Assembly: GCA_009760855.2 (NCBI GenBank)
Contig: WPIO01000005.1
Location: 11,671,001 to 11,735,000, forward strand
Length of the DNA stretch: 64,000 nt
Direction: 5' to 3'
DNA from: Cristatella mucedo
Taxonomy: Eukaryota; Bryozoa; Phylactolaemata; Cristatellidae
The translations under genes were made by a program, and so were the position numbers. This document shows positions 34,391 through 47,399 of this stretch, one piece after another (position 1 is the first letter of the stretch; the number at the start of each line of letters is the position of its first letter). The notes under the pieces were generated by a model. That model did no database searches and was not told where the DNA came from. It saw nothing but the letters and a program-made list of their open reading frames with translations.

Positions 34391-37300
34391 TTTTATTGTA
34401 TTAGCTCATGCAACAGCCGATTTTTAGCAGCAGGCTTTATTCACTCGTCAGCTTGCATAACCGGTGCAGTGTGCCCAAAGCAGCCCAGTCAACCAAATGT
34501 GCAAGCAGGCAGTGACTAAAATTTCAAGGTAAAAAACAGTCACAACTGGGGCTAGAAGCTTTTGCAGAGCAAATAAGGCTTACTTGTTGCTACGAGTAAA
34601 GAATTAGATCAAACCTAAATGCCAACGAGAACAGAAAACAGTGTACTAGTGCATGAACTAATGACAAGTGTACCTCGTAGAACCCCCTGGGCCAACAATT
34701 GCTTAATAATGGAGGACCGAAGCATGGCAGAAAGTTAAGCTTATGATTGACTGCCAGGTGAGACCTTGCCTAAAGACTGGCTGAATTGGGTAGGCTGCAT
34801 GTTACACATTTCAAGAATACCATTGTAGCAAAGATGAAGTCCCTAGAAATAGAATTCGAGTTCTTTAGAAGGCAATACACCAAATGCATACATATTAACC
34901 AGTGACTTGCGGTAGATCTTGCTACTATTACTTAGTAAACTAATAGGTTAGAAGCTGACATCTAGAGAGACTTGAAGTTACTAGGTTCTTAGTCCTGAAA
35001 GATGCAAATGTGCTTCTAAACGTAATGTAACATTGCGCTCATATGTTTACAAGATTTCAATTTTTTGGAGTTTCAGTGTAATTAATGAATTGCCAGATTA
35101 TGTATTCTTGTCTATTAGCGACAAGAAGTCGGGGTTAGTTGACAGTAATCATGCACTATCTGAGTAAACCTTGCTTGCATTCTGATGTGATAAAGGTATT
35201 TGAAGCAGCTATTTGACGCAAAGGAGTCACCAATTTGTTCATGACTCTGTCCGTCAAATGCTCCGTCTTGTAAATATATGTTTCGATTCTGACTGGCAAG
35301 ACTGGTGAGAGTGAGCATGTATTTCGTGGTTGTCTTTCATTCAATAAATCTTACCCTAAGTTCTTATAATGTAATTTCCACTTTTGCAACTAGATTAGGC
35401 GAACCTAGTATTTCATAGCTGACCAGTCTCGAAACGTAGATCAGGACTTGCAGCATTTTAACTCTGATCACATGGCACAGAAAGTATCCATCGCCGACTA
35501 GCTCTGCTGTCTTTACAATCCACGTTCCTTCTTTTTGATATCCTGAGTTTACTTATTGATGGTGCCGTTGCATTAGATACAAATCAAGTTGACAGCTTTC
35601 TTGTTATCCCACCACTGAGTTACCATGAAGTGTTTCGAAGAAATGTCATATGGTGCAGTTACATGCCGAGTTATACAAATATTACAGCGGCAAATTGTAG
35701 CAACTGGGTGTCAAAGAGTGAAATCCAGTATATAATTCATTTGTATAGCGCCCCAAGAGAACAATCTCTATTCAGGCGCTTCACATATGCCTCGAGGCTG
35801 TGACCTCAAGACAGACCTTGGTCGGGGCCACCACCTTAACCGCTGGACCAAACCAGCTCGGCAAGTATGCTTACCTGGACGTACCCTGATACGACGAAGC
35901 AACGACGAACAGGGTATGGAAAAGGAAACTCAAATTCTGCTTTATTCGTGGCCCAGCGAAAGAAAATTAGCGTAGAACTCAGGTAGCGCATGCACGGAGT
36001 GGGGTTGCATTGGCAGGCAGGCATTGCGTTGGCAAGCATTGCAGAGCTCGTCGAATGCAAGTTAGTACATTTGACGTAGTTGCACTGTCAGTGAGTCTGG
36101 CTGTTTTGTAGTTGTAGTCATCAAAAAGGTACTTTTCGTGAAGGAATCCATCCAGTTTATAAAAAATGAAATTTTTCTTTATCGCAATTTGCGTTTCTAT
36201 TTCCAATCGGTTTCACTCAAGTGTATTTAGAAGGTGCAGCACCTGAACAAGATGCCAGACCTCTTCTCAAAACTTTTTTATTCTCCCGACTCAACTGCTC
36301 AGCTTCGAGGCTCTCGACTGTTTAACGTAGTCAAGCCATTTCCAAGTCGCAGTCCCAATCAGAACGATTACCCAACCAGACCTGGGCAAAATGTTGTACT
36401 GAATAAAAAATCATCTGCCGCGAATCACCCTTGCTCTCGAATCAGACTTGCTGTATAGACAACAAGTCTGCTAGACTCTGAACTAAGATGAACTAATACT
36501 AAGCTGCCGGTCCCCCCAAATACGTACTTCACAAGTAGAGCTACAGCAGCGTCAAAACAATTATCTGTGAATGCAGAACATATATGAGGTGAGGTGTCTT
36601 GTATTTCTTTCTACGTCGAGGTGAGCTGCAATCTATAGCACAATTAGAAACCAACCCCCTAAATCCAGCCATACTTCTGGTAAAGAAAACTAGCATTGCA
36701 TTAAATTAACACGTTAATAAGTATTAGAAAACGACTACCAATAAGAAAGTAACGCTATAATTGCAAGCATGTCTACTAAAATATTGCTATTGAGCTATCG
36801 GGTAAGTAGAAATGGTCAGGTGGCTCATTTTCCGGTCAAGCTTTAAAAAGACCACGATTTCTGTGAATAAAACCAAATCTCAAAACATTTTAACGAGTTA
36901 ATACGTTAAATAGTATCGGCTGAATTGCCTTGCCACTGGCGATCACGAGTGCTACAGGGTGGGGCATGAAAGCCTTTTATTTTTCTAATTCAAATTTCTA
37001 CCAAAAATTCCTCAAAAGCTACCGTTTCAGTTGCTCGTACTCATCGGAAGAAATCTAGTTAACATGTTACATATGCTCATTTAATACGACCAACGTGCGT
37101 TTATGATGGATCACATTATAGTCACGGTACTAATTTTCACCAACCCAAATTACAAACTACGGTTTGCCATGAATGTCATTGGCAATGGCTGTCTCCCGAT
37201 GTTTTTAGTCGGATTTGGCCATGTTCATATTGGCAGGCAGCCAGTTGAACCATTGTTCTTATTAGCAGTGGAAAGGTGCACTGAAATACTCCTTAGTTTT

Positions 37301-37423
37301 TCTTAACAGGCGTTTTTTCGTGGTGCTTCACCACTTCGGAAAGCAACTAGTCGAAAATACCTCTTGTGACGGAAGGGGTGACCTGGCATTGAGGTCTGAC
37401 ACCATACCTCTACAGCATCTCTC
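34391..37423. other. FUBP-CTR1 convergent spacer
   Basis: About 3 kb of AT-rich sequence with no supportable gene; contains one SINE-A copy (35727-35863). Confidence 0.5.
35727..35863 (-). mobile_element. SINE-A
   Basis: tttgtatagcgccccaagag tail, aggcgcttcacatatgcctc, gaggctgtgacctcaagaca (decayed B box), ttaaccgctggaccaaacca A box. Confidence 0.8.
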
Positions 37424-37429
37424 TTTATT
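37424..37429 (-). terminator. Probable CTR1 polyadenylation signal
   Basis: TTTATT on the plus strand, that is AATAAA for the minus-strand gene, 88 nt beyond the stop codon. Another lies at 36976-36981 and would give a longer 3' UTR. Confidence 0.5.
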
Positions 37430-37516
37430 ACGGCAATAGCTTAGTCTTATTAAGGCTTGGCAGTAGCTCAAAATTAGCGCTGATGCAATAGGAATGCGTT
37501 GCTCACAGAAATGCTA

Positions 37517-40500
37517 TCAATGACAGTGCTCATTAAGATCGACGATGACCGATCGCTTCCACCCAAATAGGAAGTAGCCGACAGCAGCTCCCACGACCAC
37601 AGACAGACACAGCCAAACGCTGTAAGTCATCACGACGAGCATGAGAAAGTAACTAGTCGTCACTTGTACGAGATGAAGTCCTGTTTGCAGCCAGTGCATG
37701 GGAGCACACATCCTGCTCCTGCAAAATAACAAACTGTGCAAAGCATCTGGGCATGTAGGAAATAATAGCACAAGGTTATGAGGATCCCTTCAACTACAGT
37801 ACCAACACTGCTTAAGCAATTCACCGGAAGGCCTACACAGACAAACGGCCACGATCGCTCGTATGCAAACATGCTCGCACATACCCACAGACTGCATGGC
37901 TGCAGACCCACAGCACGAGAGTGCACTTCCCCTCATGCCAGACCACACGCCGCTCTTCTGGTCTGCTGCATAGATGCTCACCGTATGGTGCCACCAGTTG
38001 ACTGTGTCAGCATCACCTCCTTAGATGTCTCCGAGTAGTGCAGACTTCGGCCATTGCCCATGCTGCTCATGAGCATTAGGTATTCGCGCAGCACGCGCAG
38101 TCCTTCGTACAGGACGGCGATAAGGGCCACTCCGATGCATGAGACGACAAGCTGCCAGACGTTCTGGATTTTCCACTCTTGGAACAGCACAACCATGTTC
38201 TGCCAGTCAGTAGTAAACCACATCTTCAACAAAACATAGCACGGATAAGGAAGGTAGCACAGTGTCTGGTAGCAGGCAGTCCACACATGCAGTGGCTGCA
38301 ACTGCACGGCATGTTGCTGTGACCAAAGATCAAGGAGAAGGCAGAATAAATGGCACCTGTCTTCGATGATCCAGCTAATACGCCATCGTATGTTCATACA
38401 GCCATGTAAGTATGCTATGGGTACCATGCCCATAGCAGACTCTTCAAGATGGCCACTGGTGACCATGTTGAACAGCCTGCTATGAGCACTGTGCCCATAG
38501 CAGACTTACACGGCTGTATTAACAAACGATGCTCGGCTAATCAATTGGGGTTTTGGGTTTAGAGTTTAGGTCACGGCTGTAAAAACCTACGATGCCATAT
38601 TAGCTTGATGATCTGCACCCAATGTCGATGGCATGGCAGAGAGTATCGCCCCTTGCCTGCCCGTTTTCTGCAAGCTGATCGAGGCTTATTACAGGAATAG
38701 TCGATAGACCGTGCTTCCTACTAGCCCACTATCGAGTTCGGTCCAGTCGTTGCTGGCACGGTGCTATTGCTCGGTTTAACGTTGGTATACCTCATAACTG
38801 CTTATTACGACAGTGGCCAGATGACTGGTAGAACAGTAGAGACTTGGAAGATGCAGTCTATAAAACATCATTCATAAGTGCACGGCGAATCAATCGGTCT
38901 GCACTTACCAACCAGCCAGTTCTCAACGCTTGCGTTAGGCTGCCGGCAGCCCGATGGGTCAATGTTCACTATTTGTCCCGACTATGGTCGTTCAAGGTAT
39001 CAAAAAGTGCATCGACGGCATTCAAACGCATCCTATCGGTTTACAGAAGCTTGCCTGCTACGAGGAGCCACTAGACTGTTTATCGGTCTTGGCCCAGAGG
39101 GAAGCACTTCAGAACCCAGGTCCTATGGTTCGATTCCTCTTGAGCAGGAAATTCTTCATTACCTTCTGAAGTGGGTGACAGTTGCTAAGGATCTTCTGTC
39201 GCTACACAAATCAGGCTGCTGAATAAGCTGAACATTACTTAAATCAAGTTTTGAGCACTCTTAACTAGCATGGGATCTGTTTGTATAGAATAGTGCCACG
39301 GTTAATAGTTAGATACGCAAGGGAATCACCTGCCTGAGTGGGGCCATGGACGGTTGCATCACCGGTTGAAAGTTGAATAGGTATGGACAAGATCTTCCAA
39401 AATTGATCCATATGCCTTAAGGGATTTTTTGAAATTTCGTTCCGGCTGGGTTTCCTTTAGGCATAATGCATTTCATTAGCAAAGCGTGGGTCTGCTGCCC
39501 GTCGACCAGCCGGACCTAACACATTCGTGATTACTCAGCAACCACCATTTAGTTTTTTGGGCTTTCTCTCAGAGTTAACATGTGGATCCACGTTCAAAAA
39601 GAACATATTAGCAGTCATTAAATTGGTCCTTGAATTATGGCATTCTTCCGCTCTCACAACCACGGCAGACAGCCTTTGGTCATTCTGTGCTACAACGTTA
39701 TGGTTTAGGCTGCAAAACTCTTTGTCGATTACTTGTAAGTTCAGGGATGTAAGAGAGGGAGGAGTTGCCATGGCAATGTGGGATGTAACGAATGCCTAGC
39801 TCGAAAACATGAGAGCAAGAGCAACACCTGCTCCAGGTAGAATAAGACTGCAAGTGGCAGCCATGTTACTGCACTATGGCACCCCATTGATCATGTGAGA
39901 CAAAGCAAAAATATTAGTCGAACCCACGAAGGTCGTCAAGACTTGGCCCCTTCCCACCTACTTGAACTGCTTCGGTAGCTTCACGCCCTCGTGTCATAAG
40001 GTCCCATGTAGCATCAATAAAAACATTGTGGGGATCAGATGTACAATAAAAAATGCTGCCTAACATAAACAATCTCATTAACTGCTCTCAGGTCAGCATC
40101 TTAACTAGAGACCCTTGTGGCCATATATCTCGCAGATCGTTCTAGCGTTTTTATACAGAAAGATAGATAACACCAGAGAGCCTGTCCCGAAGCTAACACC
40201 TCTACAGGATTTCCCTTTTTATATCCCTGTATTATTATATATTATGTATTTCTCCTTGTTAGGCAATGTCAAACTTCAAGGCTGCTACTAGTGACCTCAT
40301 CTCAAAGTTGAACTCGCAATACAAAAAGGCTACGAGATCCTCTTGATCCATAATTTGTTTATTTACCCACCATTCTCATTCTGATATGCATAGATTTGCT
40401 GTTGCCATGCATAGCTAAGGTAATAGATACGTCTTTGTCCTTAGATCGTATTGTCCCTGCATCCTACAAAAAGGCTGTTGATAAGACCACTCACTAAAAA

Positions 40501-43500
40501 AGAAACTTGAGAACTTATAAGCAACTTCCACGCAATCTTCCTATTGTTGTTCATATAAAACATATCGGAACACGTAGTGCAAGGCCAGCAAAACTCTATG
40601 TCAAACCAGGTTTTAAAGATAATAACTCTACAGAGAATTTTGCTGCTGCAGGTTTACCTTAATAATAATAATACATTTTATAAGCAAACTTGGCTCTGAG
40701 TCGCTCTGCTTTTCGGCAGCCTCTGATATTTCTGACCACCAAGTCCTTCTTGAGCCGCTCTCATCTTGCCTGGGCATCACTAGCACTGAACCTCAATGGC
40801 TTGGGTCCTATCTCAGTAGGAGATTTCAGAGCATTAACATGATCACATTGATTCATTTGTATAGTGAATAGGAATCAGGGTGTCTCATTCCGAAGTGTCC
40901 TTTCTCTGGACAACCAGATCTGCTCCGAAGTCAAGCCTGCCTGCACTCAGCTATAGTAAAATTGCAAAAGCTCGAGCCTGCTAAGATAATAATAATAATA
41001 ATAATACATTTGTATACTGCACTCTGAGCTTATTTTTCTAGGCACTTTACATTTGCTGCAAAGGAAGCATGATCGATTGGTTAATTTTAGCATGTAATGT
41101 AATGTAATGTATCTCCGTCTGTAACTCCACAAAGTCATAAAGACCATGTGGGTGTTACGCAGGAGAGTTTTGTATAGCGCACTCACAGCCTAAGCGGCTT
41201 TCGGTACGAATTCGGTAGCCAACAGACTTAGTCTCACGCAACAGAGAGAAAGTGGGAAGCATAGCAGAGTTAGGAAAACAGTTGAGTTAGTGAGTAGCAT
41301 AGAAGTAGCAGTTCAGGACCGCTGAAAAAGATGTGCCATAGTCGGCAGTTGGAGAGTAGATGTCATTGCGTAAGAATTGTGGAAGCGAGTTCCACACTCT
41401 AGGACATACAGAGCTAAAGCTTCTGTCGCCAACTGTCTTTAAGCGGAGGAATGGAACAGCTAACTTAGTGTACACACAGGACCTGAGGGCGCGAACAGGC
41501 TGAAACTGATGCAGCAGTTCAGCTAGGTATGAAGAAGCCAAGCCGTGGCGGGCCTTGTGGGTCAGCGTAAGAGCTTTGCTCTGTATCCGTTGATCAACCG
41601 GCAACCATCCAAGCTCTTTTAGCAAAGGAGACACGCGGTCAAGGATCTGGAACTTGAAAACTGGCCTTGCAGCAATATTCAACTTCAATTCATGACTCAA
41701 GCGTAACAACACACGTCGCCGCCGAATCTTTGCATCTGCACCGACCTACCGAGATTTGCACGCACGTGCGACTGCCCGCAGATGCTACATTTGAGCCAGT
41801 ACAGAACAGAGCAGAACAAGAAGGAATTGCGACACTTCGCACGACCCACACTTGCCGTCGGAAGCAAACGGGGAACGCCGGGCAAGAGGACGAACAAATA
41901 AACGTGCCCGAGCCAGAGCCGCGCACAGCGCAGCTCTGGCTCAAGCTGCAGCTCAGCCGAGACAACAGCTCGCAAGCATACTATGAGCTGTGTAATTGTG
42001 TTATGTACTGTGTAATTGTGCAAGCGTACTATGAGCTGAGGATGTGTGAGGAGGCCGATGCTGGCACAGCCTCTTTGCTGGCACAGCCACCCCTCCCCCT
42101 TGCCGGAAAGAAGAGAAGACTTGCTGCACATAGCTCTCCACATAGCGAACTTTCCCTTCCCAGCAGGCATGGCTGGCAAACCCTCGACTGCCGCAGCAAA
42201 CGGGGAGAGCACGGACAGGCCAGGTGGGCTGAGCAGGACGACGCTTGTTCCTGTGACATCCTGTCACGAGACCAGCTGCTCTGCGAGGCTGCAACACTGC
42301 GAAGCCTTCATGAGGCATCCTTTCCTGACGTCGAGCTGCCTGCTGGCGAGCTCGGTCTTCGCAGCCAGCTCAGCGCTGCCCACTCCTCACACACACCCCC
42401 TCCCGATGCTTGAGGGAGCCCAAATGATCTGGACGTCCATGCACGAGAGCAATGTGTCCGAGGTACACAGTCGTGCAAGGCATGACAGCAAACGGTGTGG
42501 TGTGGGCACGGCCAACCGTACGATCGTCTTTTACGTCGTTGCTTCCACTGCTGTCGACTCTATGCCTAGTAGGTCAGCAATGCCTGCAACTTCTCAGAAA
42601 CCGAGTGAGTGTGTGCAAAGGTAAGACAGGGCCGACACGATGTACTCCTGAGGTCACTCGTCGCACGTGTGGCTGCCCCATACAGTTCTTAGTGGACGAG
42701 TGATGAGCATAGGCCCACGTGAGCTCGAGAGCAGGAAGCACAACGCACCTGCATCATCATCATCATGGGTGGCATCATAGTAGTGGTTCCGTTGTTGCCT
42801 GGATCAGTTTCCATCGCAGACTAAAACGCGAGGCAGCCGTCTGTCCACGGGGCAAAACACATTGACCACTACGCAAACGACGCAGGACCGGCTACAGCTA
42901 CCGGCAAGGCTGGTGAAGGCAGTGCCAAGGAATGCTGGAAGCCTGAATGATTAAGTGCCAGAGCCCGTGCACAGCCAGATAAAGCAAGCACAGCGAATTA
43001 TCACAGTTCCCTGGAAATCGGCTGCTTGAAACTCTAAGTATTTCGACCAAATTGTAAAGCTGGCCGTGTTTACAGTGCGAACACAAAATTTCATGTGCTG
43101 AGCATGCACATCCTAATGCAAACAGATGGCAAAAGACGGGGCGCCGCCGCTACTGGCCTACCACGATGTACCACAATCCACCAGAAATCGCCTTCGGGAA
43201 ACTTCAATACGCGGTACATACTACAAACAATTGATTTTACAAGGTATCCTCTAAATTCCACAAACTAAGCATTTGCCTTGTCATTCAATTGACGGCAACG
43301 GCCTTGGACTGCAGCCGTTCCAATATCTGCCTACTACACAGGATTCACGGTCACAGCTAAAACTCAGCAAAAACAAAGCTAAATATGCTGTTGCCCATTA
43401 CAGACAGTCGTGTTTAGTGTATTTGCATCATATCAGTGGAATGTTTTATTAATACTAGTGGAAAGCTCTTGTCAGTATTATCTCCCTTGTATAATAAGCT

Positions 43501-45372
43501 TTACCTGTCGATCTTAGAAACTCAAAATAATTCAATGATCAGCCACATCCTACGAACAACGATTCAAATCTTTGTTTGTTCTTAAAATACACCAATCGAG
43601 CTCACTCGATGGCAAAAGACAGTATCAGCCCTTACAATGCGATCGACATGACATTTGTTTTTACATCCGAATACAACAACTACTTTGCATACTTAAACTT
43701 AACAAAACTATTCACCAATATGTGACACACGGCAATACATGAGCCGAAAAGAACCCAGAGAGGCATGATGCCCCTTAGGGAATTTTGCAACACATTACAC
43801 ACAGGACATGCATTATAGTAAAATCGAATAGTTATGCTGAACAATCATTGTTGCATTGGACAGTATGAAGCTGTTTTTGAAGAGCAGTCCTTGTTCTTCG
43901 TCAAGAAAATAATGACAATATCTAATCTAGTTGCCTCTACCCAGGCTGATTTGTTCTTTGTTAGTGAATACTAATAATACATCTATCTGTATAGCACCCT
44001 CAGAGAACTTAATCTCTTTCTAAGCACTTTAAAGATGCTGAAAAAGGATGCTTGGTCGAATGCTAGCATGCACAATGACAACAAGCCTAACATTGTTAGA
44101 GGTGACATGCACAGGGTCAGCATGCAAGTTCATTAATCTTGTCTGTTTTGAGTATGCAAGGTCACAATGGGATTATTTCTTACTGCTTAAGCCCAAGGTC
44201 CCAATAGAACACCGGTTTTTTAATAAGTCATCCTATTGGTCCAAGTCAGTGGGAGAAATTGGTCCAACTCAGTGGGAGAAATGCTGCACAACATCCCTGC
44301 CACTTGTCCTGGGAATTGAAACCTTGAAAGCTATGCTGCTGGATCAACTGACTAGAAACTTTTCGGCCTTATCAGCCTGTAAGTAAATATATTGGCAGTG
44401 AGTTTCCTCACTTTGTTGGTGGCAGATCCTAGACTCTCGGGCAGCTCTCCCGAGCCCTCTTCGACAAATGGCTTGAACAGTTTTTCTGGTGCCAATCATG
44501 AGGCGGCACAACATTTCTGTTATACCAGCGGCTTGATAGACACCTTGTTACGCTCAATCATTTATTTAACAGGCCACTCCTGTTTTAAATGCTGTCTCCA
44601 TCTACACTTTTCTATTATGGGCACACGATGCTCGTGACGAATGCTTCAGCACGAGCAGCTTTCGTTTTGGGCACAGAATGGAAAGCAGTTAATGTGTGCT
44701 CATTCTTTGTCTTGTCGAGTCACGTGATACACAAACTGGGGAGAGGCACCCCACGAGGCTGGTATGTATGCATTCGGCTAAAAAAGAATAGCAGCCATGC
44801 AGCACAGAACAAAGCAGGTCTTATCGCACACAAGGTGAGCGCCATACCGACGTTGTCGTCCGACACCACCACTGCCATCGACTCCTTAGCAGCTGCTTTG
44901 ATAGCTTAGAGTAACCAAATCATCTCAGGCATCACATCACCTCACGGAATGAGACCGTGGCATCTCGCTATTGCATCACGGTGATATTGCACGCGTGGGG
45001 AAGCGCACACACAGAGCAGCAGCAGCACCACAGGGCAGGTGGCAGCCAGAAGGCATGCACAAGCAGTGCAGCAATTCGAACAGGCTTCGAAGGCTCACTA
45101 GACTGTGTTCCTCCCCCCCCCCCGATGGGGGGGAGTCTGGTCAGAGCCGAGCTCACGGCAGCCACGAGGCAGCAGGCTGCGGGTAGAATCGAGCGAGATC
45201 GTGTGGGACTTGCCGAGGTAGAGCAACAGAGCACTTGAAACAGAGCTTCGGCTTCAGGGTCAGTTCCATAGCTGTGCCAAAAGTGCAGCTCCCTCAATAC
45301 ATCACTTACAGAAATCGAGTTGCCATGATCCATGTTTCCATGATCCATGTTTCCATGACCCGAGTGATCCAT
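37517..45372 (-). CDS. SLC31A1: CTR1-type high-affinity copper transporter
   Basis: Plasma-membrane Cu(I) channel that works as a trimer. Minus-strand exons: 45372-45310, 42820-42749, 38223-37982, 37718-37517. Phases are 0, 0, 2, giving 192 residues, close to human CTR1 (190). The extracellular N-terminus is a copper trap: [18 protein letters not shown] from exon 1 and a methionine run ([10 protein letters not shown]) from exon 2, with an N-G-T sequon just before it. Exon 3 begins [14 protein letters not shown] and carries TM1 (about residues 66-86, ending near [15 protein letters not shown]). Exon 4 holds TM2 with the selectivity motif MxxxM (FLMLVVMTY, 152-156), TM3 with GxxxG (GAAVG, 169-173) and the terminal HCH copper relay (EHCH). 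The cytosolic loop is short. Introns 1 and 2 (2.5 and 4.5 kb) are repeat-laden. A CTR2-like identity is less likely because of the methionine cluster. Confidence 0.95.
38373..38604. repeat. Cluster of alternating inverted repeats in CTR1 intron 2
   Basis: Forward arm about 38373-38425 (agctaatacgccatcgtatg, acagccatgtaagtatgct) pairs with 38491-38545 reversed (agacttacacggctgtatta, acgatgctcggctaatc). A further reversed partial copy lies at about 38567-38604 (acggctgtaaaaacctacga, tgccatattagct). Shorter gcccatagcagac / gcctgctatgagc pieces lie between the arms. Confidence 0.7.
39095..39235 (+). mobile_element. SINE-B, diverged
   Basis: cctatggttcgattcctctt (B box), gaagtgggtgacagttgcta, aaggatcttctgtcgctaca, atcaggctgctgaataagct. 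Confidence 0.5.
40690..40970 (+). mobile_element. LINE RT fragment
   Basis: Plus-strand decayed frame with [16 protein letters not shown] and [11 protein letters not shown], the DH..LL..L...GI / W..SYL..R.Q pattern of non-LTR reverse transcriptases. Confidence 0.5.
40986..41085 (-). mobile_element. LINE-A 3' terminal fragment
   Basis: (ATA)n, tactgcactctgagcttatt, ctaggcactttacatttgct; reverse orientation, abutting a LINE-B end. Confidence 0.55.
41093..41715 (-). mobile_element. LINE-B, 5'-truncated copy
   Basis: A 141-codon minus-strand frame matches the C-terminus of another non-LTR RT ([40 protein letters not shown]). The 3' end carries a (TACAT)n-type tail after agttacagacggagataca. Related ends recur at 53.9, 54.8 and 60.2 kb. 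Confidence 0.75.
41745..42640. other. GC-rich open region in CTR1 intron 2, unassigned
   Basis: Markedly GC-richer than its surroundings, with overlapping open frames on both strands (up to 248 codons on the plus strand, whose first part is antisense to LINE-B). No frame shows a family motif I recognise. It may be a CpG-rich control region, a lost gene piece or an unknown exon. Confidence 0.3.
43970..44125 (-). mobile_element. LINE-A 3' end
   Basis: ctgtatagcaccctcagaga, acttaatctctttctaagca and aggtgacatgcacagggtca; no coding sequence. Confidence 0.6.
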
Positions 45373-45804
45373 CCTAGCACCAGCCTAGCAGCAGCGTGCT
45401 GTGCCAGAAACAGTACCAGATCTGAAACGCTCCCGAAGCGAGCAACTTAGCGACCATGGTGTCAACAATGCGCCACCGACTTCGAAGCTCAAGTCTGCTG
45501 ACATGACTAAGAGGACCAAGGCACTGAGCAACTGTTCAGGGCCAACGACTGCAGCTGAATAAATGCAACCGAAGCAAGGCGCTTGATATCAGTTCCACAC
45601 ATCGACAGTGAGCAGCACTATCAATTTTACTCTCAGCTGCATGTGTGACAGAGTATCGGTGAGGTATTTCCTGTACAATCTTTCGTGAATAACAACTACA
45701 GAGAAGCTAATTGTACTAGCTCACGAATAACTTGAATTATTGGTCGGGCATAGGACGAGCTAGCACGGGCCTCGGGTTATATCGTCTGGTGAGTCGTACA
45801 GGCT

Positions 45805-45935
45805 TACTAGTTAAGGCGGTTGCTTTTCACGACCTCGGCCCCAAAGTCGTGGGTTCGAATCCTGTGGTGGGCGATCCTTTATCGCCACTGCAAGCGGTGG
45901 TGATAGCCGTCAGGGATCTTCTGCCGAAATGAGGC
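45805..45935 (+). mobile_element. SINE-B
   Basis: tagttaaggcggttgctttt, aagtcgtgggttcgaatcct (B box), cgccactgcaagcggtggtg, gatcttctgccgaaatgagg. Confidence 0.85.
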
Positions 45936-45959
45936 TTTTAAGTCACATAATATTTTTTT

Positions 45960-46260
45960 CAGGGTTACGACGATCATTTTTAGGTCCCTTCGGTCTCTTG
46001 CTCCATCCGGCCTAGCTATCTGAAACCCTTTCTCGGCATGTGTCGAAACGTATCACGTGCTCTTCTGATTCAACTGTAAACCCATCTATTAGTGACAGCA
46101 TCTGGTCTGACCTCGTGTAATCTGCATGTAATGTCTGCCTATGCATGCTGCGACTGTGGATGTTATCAAAAGCCGCCTGACACGCTTCCTTTCCAGCAAT
46201 GTAAAGTGCCGAGGAAGAGGATTATTTTCTTAGGATGCTAAACAAATGTCCTATCATCTC
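45960..46260 (+). mobile_element. LINE-A 3' fragment
   Basis: Traces of the RT end (ctctgctccatcc-like block matching tctttggctccagcctacct elsewhere), then agcaatgtaaagtgccgagg, aagaggattattttcttagg and gctaaacaaatg. Confidence 0.45.
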
Positions 46261-47399
46261 AGAGATGAGATCACGTCCTCCTCGGGGAGCAAATGATCTC
46301 TACTCAGGCATGAACGACTCCTGCTGAAGGGAAGCAGGTGGACACAGCCCTCTAGACAGACACCACGTGTTTCCTCTTTCTCGAGTATCACATATCACGG
46401 CTTGCACAGCATGAGCAGAGCTCAGGACCCAGCATTTCCCAATAGCTCTCGGCACAGACTTCAGAAGTGTTATCAGATGTAAAAGTGTATTAAAAGTGTA
46501 TTAAGTGTATTCAGAAGTGTGTCACATAGAGCACCCGAGTTTAACCCAGGATCAGGGCAAGAGAGGGCGGCATCCTACCAAGGCAGCATCCTTCCAACAA
46601 ATAAACGAAATGCTCAAGGTTTAGAACACCGACCGAGTTTCAATCAAGGCGACAGAGAGAACACATAAGATACCCAACTTGACTGGTCATGGTGGCTTCG
46701 TCAGCTAGTCTCTTACTGGGTGTGTGCAACTTCACTGCACTCTGACAATGCCAGCCACTGCCCTCGGAAAGGAATGCTAATAAGGGTTTGGCAACAGCTG
46801 CCGGTTACCTAGCTGTCGGCTATTGCCTACTTAGCAGGAAGCTCAAGTGTCAGTGATATCCGTGTTTGCTAGGTAACCAGAAGCATAAACAATGCCAACT
46901 GGCATGGTACTACCCCAATGCAAGCCATGACGTTTCGAAGGAACACTCAACGCCTAGTTTCAAAAGGCTGCTCACCATCTTTTTCCCTAAAAAGTTCAAA
47001 CTTGATTGGCTATAATGGCCTCGAGCAGCTTTACTAGCAACACACCCAACAAATACCGAGGCGACCAACGACCATCCAAATAACATCTTCCACGGGTCAT
47101 CACTATATCTAGCGATCCCAGAGGCGCTCTGGCAGATTGTTTTCTCTAGCTTAATTGTAGGAAAGATAGATGAAGTCTAAGAGTGCACTCTACTCTAATG
47201 GCACCACTGGAATTGTTACCCACATAGAAGTCAAAATACGACCAGGAACTTGAATAACTTCTGCTCAGTCATCCCTAATGCCATTCCTATCAACAACACT
47301 AGCCCGATTAGTATCTACTGACATATCAAACCTGACAAGTAAGTTTCAGTTAAGATTTACAGCGTATCAGTCCATAGAGTCACCACCACTATCACAGTG

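Noticed and set aside
41667-42413. 248-codon plus-strand ORF as a gene
   Set aside because: Its first part is antisense to a LINE-B fragment, it has no recognisable domain, and the other strand is equally open.
44968-45309. Extension of the CTR1 first exon as a 134-residue protein
   Set aside because: The gtaagt donor at 45309 follows the metal-binding repeats directly and joins the methionine-cluster exon in phase; the readthrough tail is unlike any CTR.
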